64,000 nucleotides of DNA, taken from Lycium barbarum. Lineage: Eukaryota > Streptophyta > Magnoliopsida > Solanales > Solanaceae. The stretch covers positions 13,404,336 through 13,468,335 of the forward strand of contig NC_083340.1 in assembly GCF_019175385.1 (NCBI RefSeq). The letters run 5' to 3'. Positions 60,511 to 64,000 of the stretch are shown here, one piece after another. Position 1 is the stretch's first letter. Each line of letters opens with the position of its first letter. Both the position numbers and the translations under genes were made by a program. Below the pieces are notes generated by a model. The model was given only the letters and a program-made list of their open reading frames with translations. It did no database searches and was not told where the DNA came from.

Positions 60511-61456
60511 TTAGAGCCGTTTGTACGTACTGACAGGTTGTCAAGATACAGAGGCACGTGTAGATATTGTCACAAGTACACTAACAGTTTTCACTTTTGA
60601 CGTTTATACCCTTATTGACCCAGGATCCACCTTATCTTATGTAACCCTATTTATTACTAAGAAATTTGGAATTGAACCAGAAAAGTTGCATAAACCCTTT
60701 GAGGTGTCCACCCCCAGTTAGGAAATCAGTTATAGCTTGATGTATTTATAGAGGTTACCCAGTTTTAGTCTATCACTGCAGAACCACAGCTGATCTAGCA
60801 GAATTAGAAATAGTGGACTTTAATGTAATTATGGGTATGAATTAGCTATCTTCATGTTATGCTACAGTGGGTTGTAGGACCAAAATAATGAGATTCGAGT
60901 TTCCTAATGAACCGGTCATAGAGTGGAAGGGTAATTCAGTAGTACCCAGAGGTAGATTTATTTCTCATCCCAAAACCAGAAAGATAATGTCCAAGGGGTA
61001 TATCTATCACTTTGTTTGAGTCAGGGATTCAGATGCCCAGGCCCCAACTCTCTAATCTGTACCAGCCGTTAATGAATTTCCAGAGGTCTTCCAAGAAGAT
61101 CTTCTCGGAGTCCCTCCTGACAGGGAGATTGACTTTAGAATTGATCTACTTCCCGACAATCAGCCGATATCTATTCCGCCATATAGAATGGCTCCAGCAG
61201 AGTTGAAAGAATTAAAAGTTAGTTGAAACACCTTTTTGATAAGGGATTTATTATACTAAGTGTCTCATCTTGGGGCGCACTAGTCTTGTTTGTCTGAAAG
61301 AAATATGGATCCTTATGTATGTGTATAGATTACTGAACAGTTGAACAAGGACACCATTAAGAACAAGTATCCCCTTCCTAGAATTGATAACTTATTTGAC
61401 CAACTTCAGGGTGCTCAGTGTTATCCCAAGATTGACCTCAGTTCAGGTTACCATAA
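60511..61456 (+). pseudogene. Gypsy protease and partial reverse transcriptase relic
   Basis: The aspartic protease segment at 60521-60721 has TLIDPGSTLSYV, with DPGS in place of the usual DSGA/DSGS active-site motif. Linker sequence follows with stops. From about 61085 the N-terminal reverse transcriptase region ([20 protein letters not shown] in one frame) runs to KIDLSSGYH at the cut near 61450, before the catalytic YxDD is reached. Confidence 0.75.
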
Positions 61457-63806
61457 TGTTACACCTTGGACTTTTCGTACATCGAGCTGTGAGTAGACTA
61501 ATGCAAGCGTGAGGGAAACATGGAGTCCATATGGCCTTAAGGAGAGTACTCGATAGCTTCAAAGAGTATACGACAAGATTTGGAAGTCATATGACTTGGA
61601 GAAACTAAGTTCGTCAAGGGAAGTGAACTATAAGTTGTGTTCGGGAAGATTTCATAACAACCGAGATAATGTTGACTTAGTAATGCCTTGAGGATAAGTT
61701 ATGAGGCTCCTTAGATGGTTAATGATGTATTATACAAGTGTCAAGAAGGTTCCATAAGAATTGGAAGTAAAACGAAGCAACCGGATCAACTTCGAAAATT
61801 GTGAGTTATACGGCCACTTATACGGTATGTATAACTTATGCGGTCCGTATAAGGGACCGTATAACCTGTAGAGGGTTCTTTCACTGTAGGTATTATACGG
61901 TCACATATACGGACCGTATAAGGGTTCGTATAATCCTAGTCGGGCAGCTTTTTAATTTTATAAAAGAGGACCCCCCAAATTTATTTCTCTCATTTTTCAT
62001 CTTCTCCAACTCTCTCAAAACCTCTATAACCTGCTCCAAACCATACCAACACATATCCAAGGAAAAAAATCAAAGACCAAGCACCAAGGATCAAGAAAAC
62101 CAAATGTATGGATGCTCACCAGGGTTGATACAAGTCAAGAACTTCTTTAGTATTAAAGTTGGGGTTCTTCTCAAGTGGAGTATTTTCATCCGAAGACCAT
62201 TCCTACATAATCAAAGGTGAGTTTTATGTTTATTTCATGTTATTGAGAATATTGAGTGGTTGAAATACTTGGATTATGGAAGTAGGTGGAGTATAAAGTT
62301 GAAATATGGAAATAATGGTATTCTTGAATAGTAACTTGGCTTGAATCATAGTTCTTGATATATCATGAATGTAATCTTGTTATGAATGATATTAAAGATG
62401 TTTTAGAACCATTATATGTGAATGAATATGATGTTGTGTCACAATCATGGTTATGGATAACTTTGAAAGGGGATTTTGAGAAGTGAATAATGTCTAGCTT
62501 GGTGAGGTTTATGGATTATGATATTGTGGCTATTATTATTGAAGTTTAGGAGTTGTTTATTATATGGAGGAAGTTGTTGAAACAAAGGAGATGCTGCCCA
62601 ATTTTCGTTAACTCTTAGTTGTGCTAGTTGAGACCTAAAGTATGATTCCGGTTATCTAACCTTAGTACAAATTCTCTTGAATGTACAATAGTGAACTTGG
62701 AGGGAAGCGTTTAGTCGACAAGGTTAGAGAGACGTAAAGGTATGTAACGCTAGCCCTTTCTCTTCTAAGGCATGATTTCTATGATATGATTTTCTCTATC
62801 TTTCCATGATTTTCTTACCTTCCAGAAATTATAAGTCTATGATTACTAAAAGCTTCCCATGAGATGAAGATAAGAGGTGTATTATGATAATGATGATTCT
62901 TTGTCTAGAGGTTTTAAAGCTTATGATGTGATGCTTATAATAATAATGATCTTGTTGTATAGATTTTTTTTATGTTATTCATTGTTGCTAGTCTCACCTT
63001 ATAACATAGTTCCTCCATAATGTAATCGGAGGTTACCAATCTTACGTCACTCCGATAGAGTACAACTTTTATTTGAGCTCTTATGCATGCTTCATGATAA
63101 GTATATAATGATGATTAAACCATGCCTAGATGGCCAGGCAGCACAGCTAAGGTGGGCGGCTTATGACATCGTGTTTATACGGCATGGGCAGACACCACTA
63201 GTGGGCGGCGTGAATGATTACCCCAGACGCAAGAGACCTGGACGCGGGAGGTCCGGATGCGGGCTAATGATGTTATTGATTCAGACAGCTTATGTATGTA
63301 TGTGTGATATGTCTTAAAGGTAAAAATGAGCATGCATGATTTCGCCTCAGTACATTGTTCGGACTGACTTCCTTTGTTTATGGACGCTGTGTTCATGCCC
63401 ACAGATAGACAGGGAAGCGGTACACATTCGTAGGAGCTTATCAACAGCTACTCAGGAGCACTCCACTACTTTGGAGGTGCTATTTATTGGTATATTCTTT
63501 TGCGTACATATTTGGGGCATGGCGAGGTCCTGTCCCGTCCTTATGACTTCACTACTTAAGTTAGAGGCTCGTAGATACTTATGTGTAGCTTGTAGACATT
63601 ATGAGACTCCTTCTGTATATTGTTTGTACATCATTTTGTAGCCTCGTGGGCATATGCATACATACGTGTTTTGGGAGATTTAGAAATTGGTCAAGTTTTA
63701 TTTTGAAAATGATATTTTTCCAGGTTAAATATGATAGATAGCATGATCATGGTGTTCGGTAGCCAGCTCTGGGTACCCATCATGGCCCACTAGTTGGGTC
63801 ATGACA
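61457..63806 (+). repeat. 5' LTR of a second chromovirus-type gypsy element
   Basis: 2,350 bp, TGTTACACCTTGG...GTTGGGTCATGACA, inserted directly into the reverse transcriptase of the first element. It contains repeated TATACGG-ACCGTATAA motifs near 61800-61940. Open frames in it lack domains. Confidence 0.8.
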
Positions 63807-64000
63807 AAAGTGGTATCAGAGCAGTTTCGTCCTAGGGTGTGTCTACGAGCCGTGTCCAGTAGAGTCTTGTTTATGAGTGTGAAGCGCGCCACACTTATAA
63901 ACAAGAGGCTGCGGGGCATTTAGGAATAATGACCATCTTTCTTCTCTATAGATCGTGCGATAGAGCTCCGTTATAATATTTTTATTTTTCCTAATTGTGC
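63807..64000 (+). mobile_element. Start of second gypsy element's interior
   Basis: The primer-binding site TGGTATCAGAGC lies at 63811-63822. It is followed by a leader resembling the one after 59062 (GTGTCCAGT, a palindromic stem with CACACTTATAA, and TAGATCGTGC before gag). Gag would lie just beyond the window. Confidence 0.78.

Larger units (their letters stand above)
57041..61456 (+). mobile_element. Decayed chromovirus-type gypsy element, interrupted
   Basis: It has LTR, primer site, gag, protease and the first part of reverse transcriptase, then stops at 61456 where another LTR begins. Layout and motifs fit the Tekay/Del branch (from memory). The rest may continue beyond the window. 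Confidence 0.82.

Noticed and set aside
59051..63822. TGGTATCAGAGC as part of a tRNA gene
   Set aside because: It is only the 12-base primer-binding sequence next to LTR ends at 59051 and 63811, with no cloverleaf around it.

Overview
The window is plant nuclear DNA. It is AT-rich and packed with LTR retrotransposons, a LINE with a plant-type RNase H, MITEs and hAT, Mutator, CACTA and Harbinger-like elements, with a few intron-rich host genes between them. The CYP88-type P450 genes and the retroelement families look like a member of the Solanaceae; that is an inference from remembered families, not a database result.

Layout. 1-835 holds the 5' part of a Mutator-like transposase gene (minus strand, running off the left edge). 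1858-19152 is old gypsy LTR debris into which a very young, non-autonomous gypsy element has inserted (3600-18545). It has 4,538-bp LTRs that differ by two visible substitutions plus homopolymer length changes, a perfect CACGT target duplication, and a gag-like ORF but no pol. 19244-21591 holds a lone LTR and a 1.6-kb non-autonomous LTR element.

23141-26885 and 42162-44356 are two intact eight-exon cytochrome P450 genes of the CYP88 family, both on the minus strand (478 and 482 residues after splicing by hand). They are duplicates that also share flanking sequence. Between them lies a nested stack: a Mutator-like TIR element (31976-41191) holding a hAT element (32340-39752), which holds a dead LINE (32833-39157), plus a second hAT element (40033-40960).

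44765-51783 holds a CACTA-like hairpin MITE, a chromovirus-type LTR split by a 934-bp foldback element, and a decayed copia element. 53259-56245 holds two relic copies of the promoter and 5' end of a CYP88 gene on the plus strand; the second keeps a recognisable piece of exon 1. 57041-64000 holds a decayed chromovirus-type gypsy element whose reverse transcriptase is interrupted by the 5' LTR of a second such element.

The biological core is the CYP88 locus: two intact genes and two relics within 33 kb, the pattern of a locally expanded specialised-metabolism P450. Solanaceae CYP88B/CYP88C enzymes act in steroidal glycoalkaloid and withanolide pathways, CYP88A in gibberellin synthesis. Which subfamily these belong to cannot be settled from sequence reading alone.
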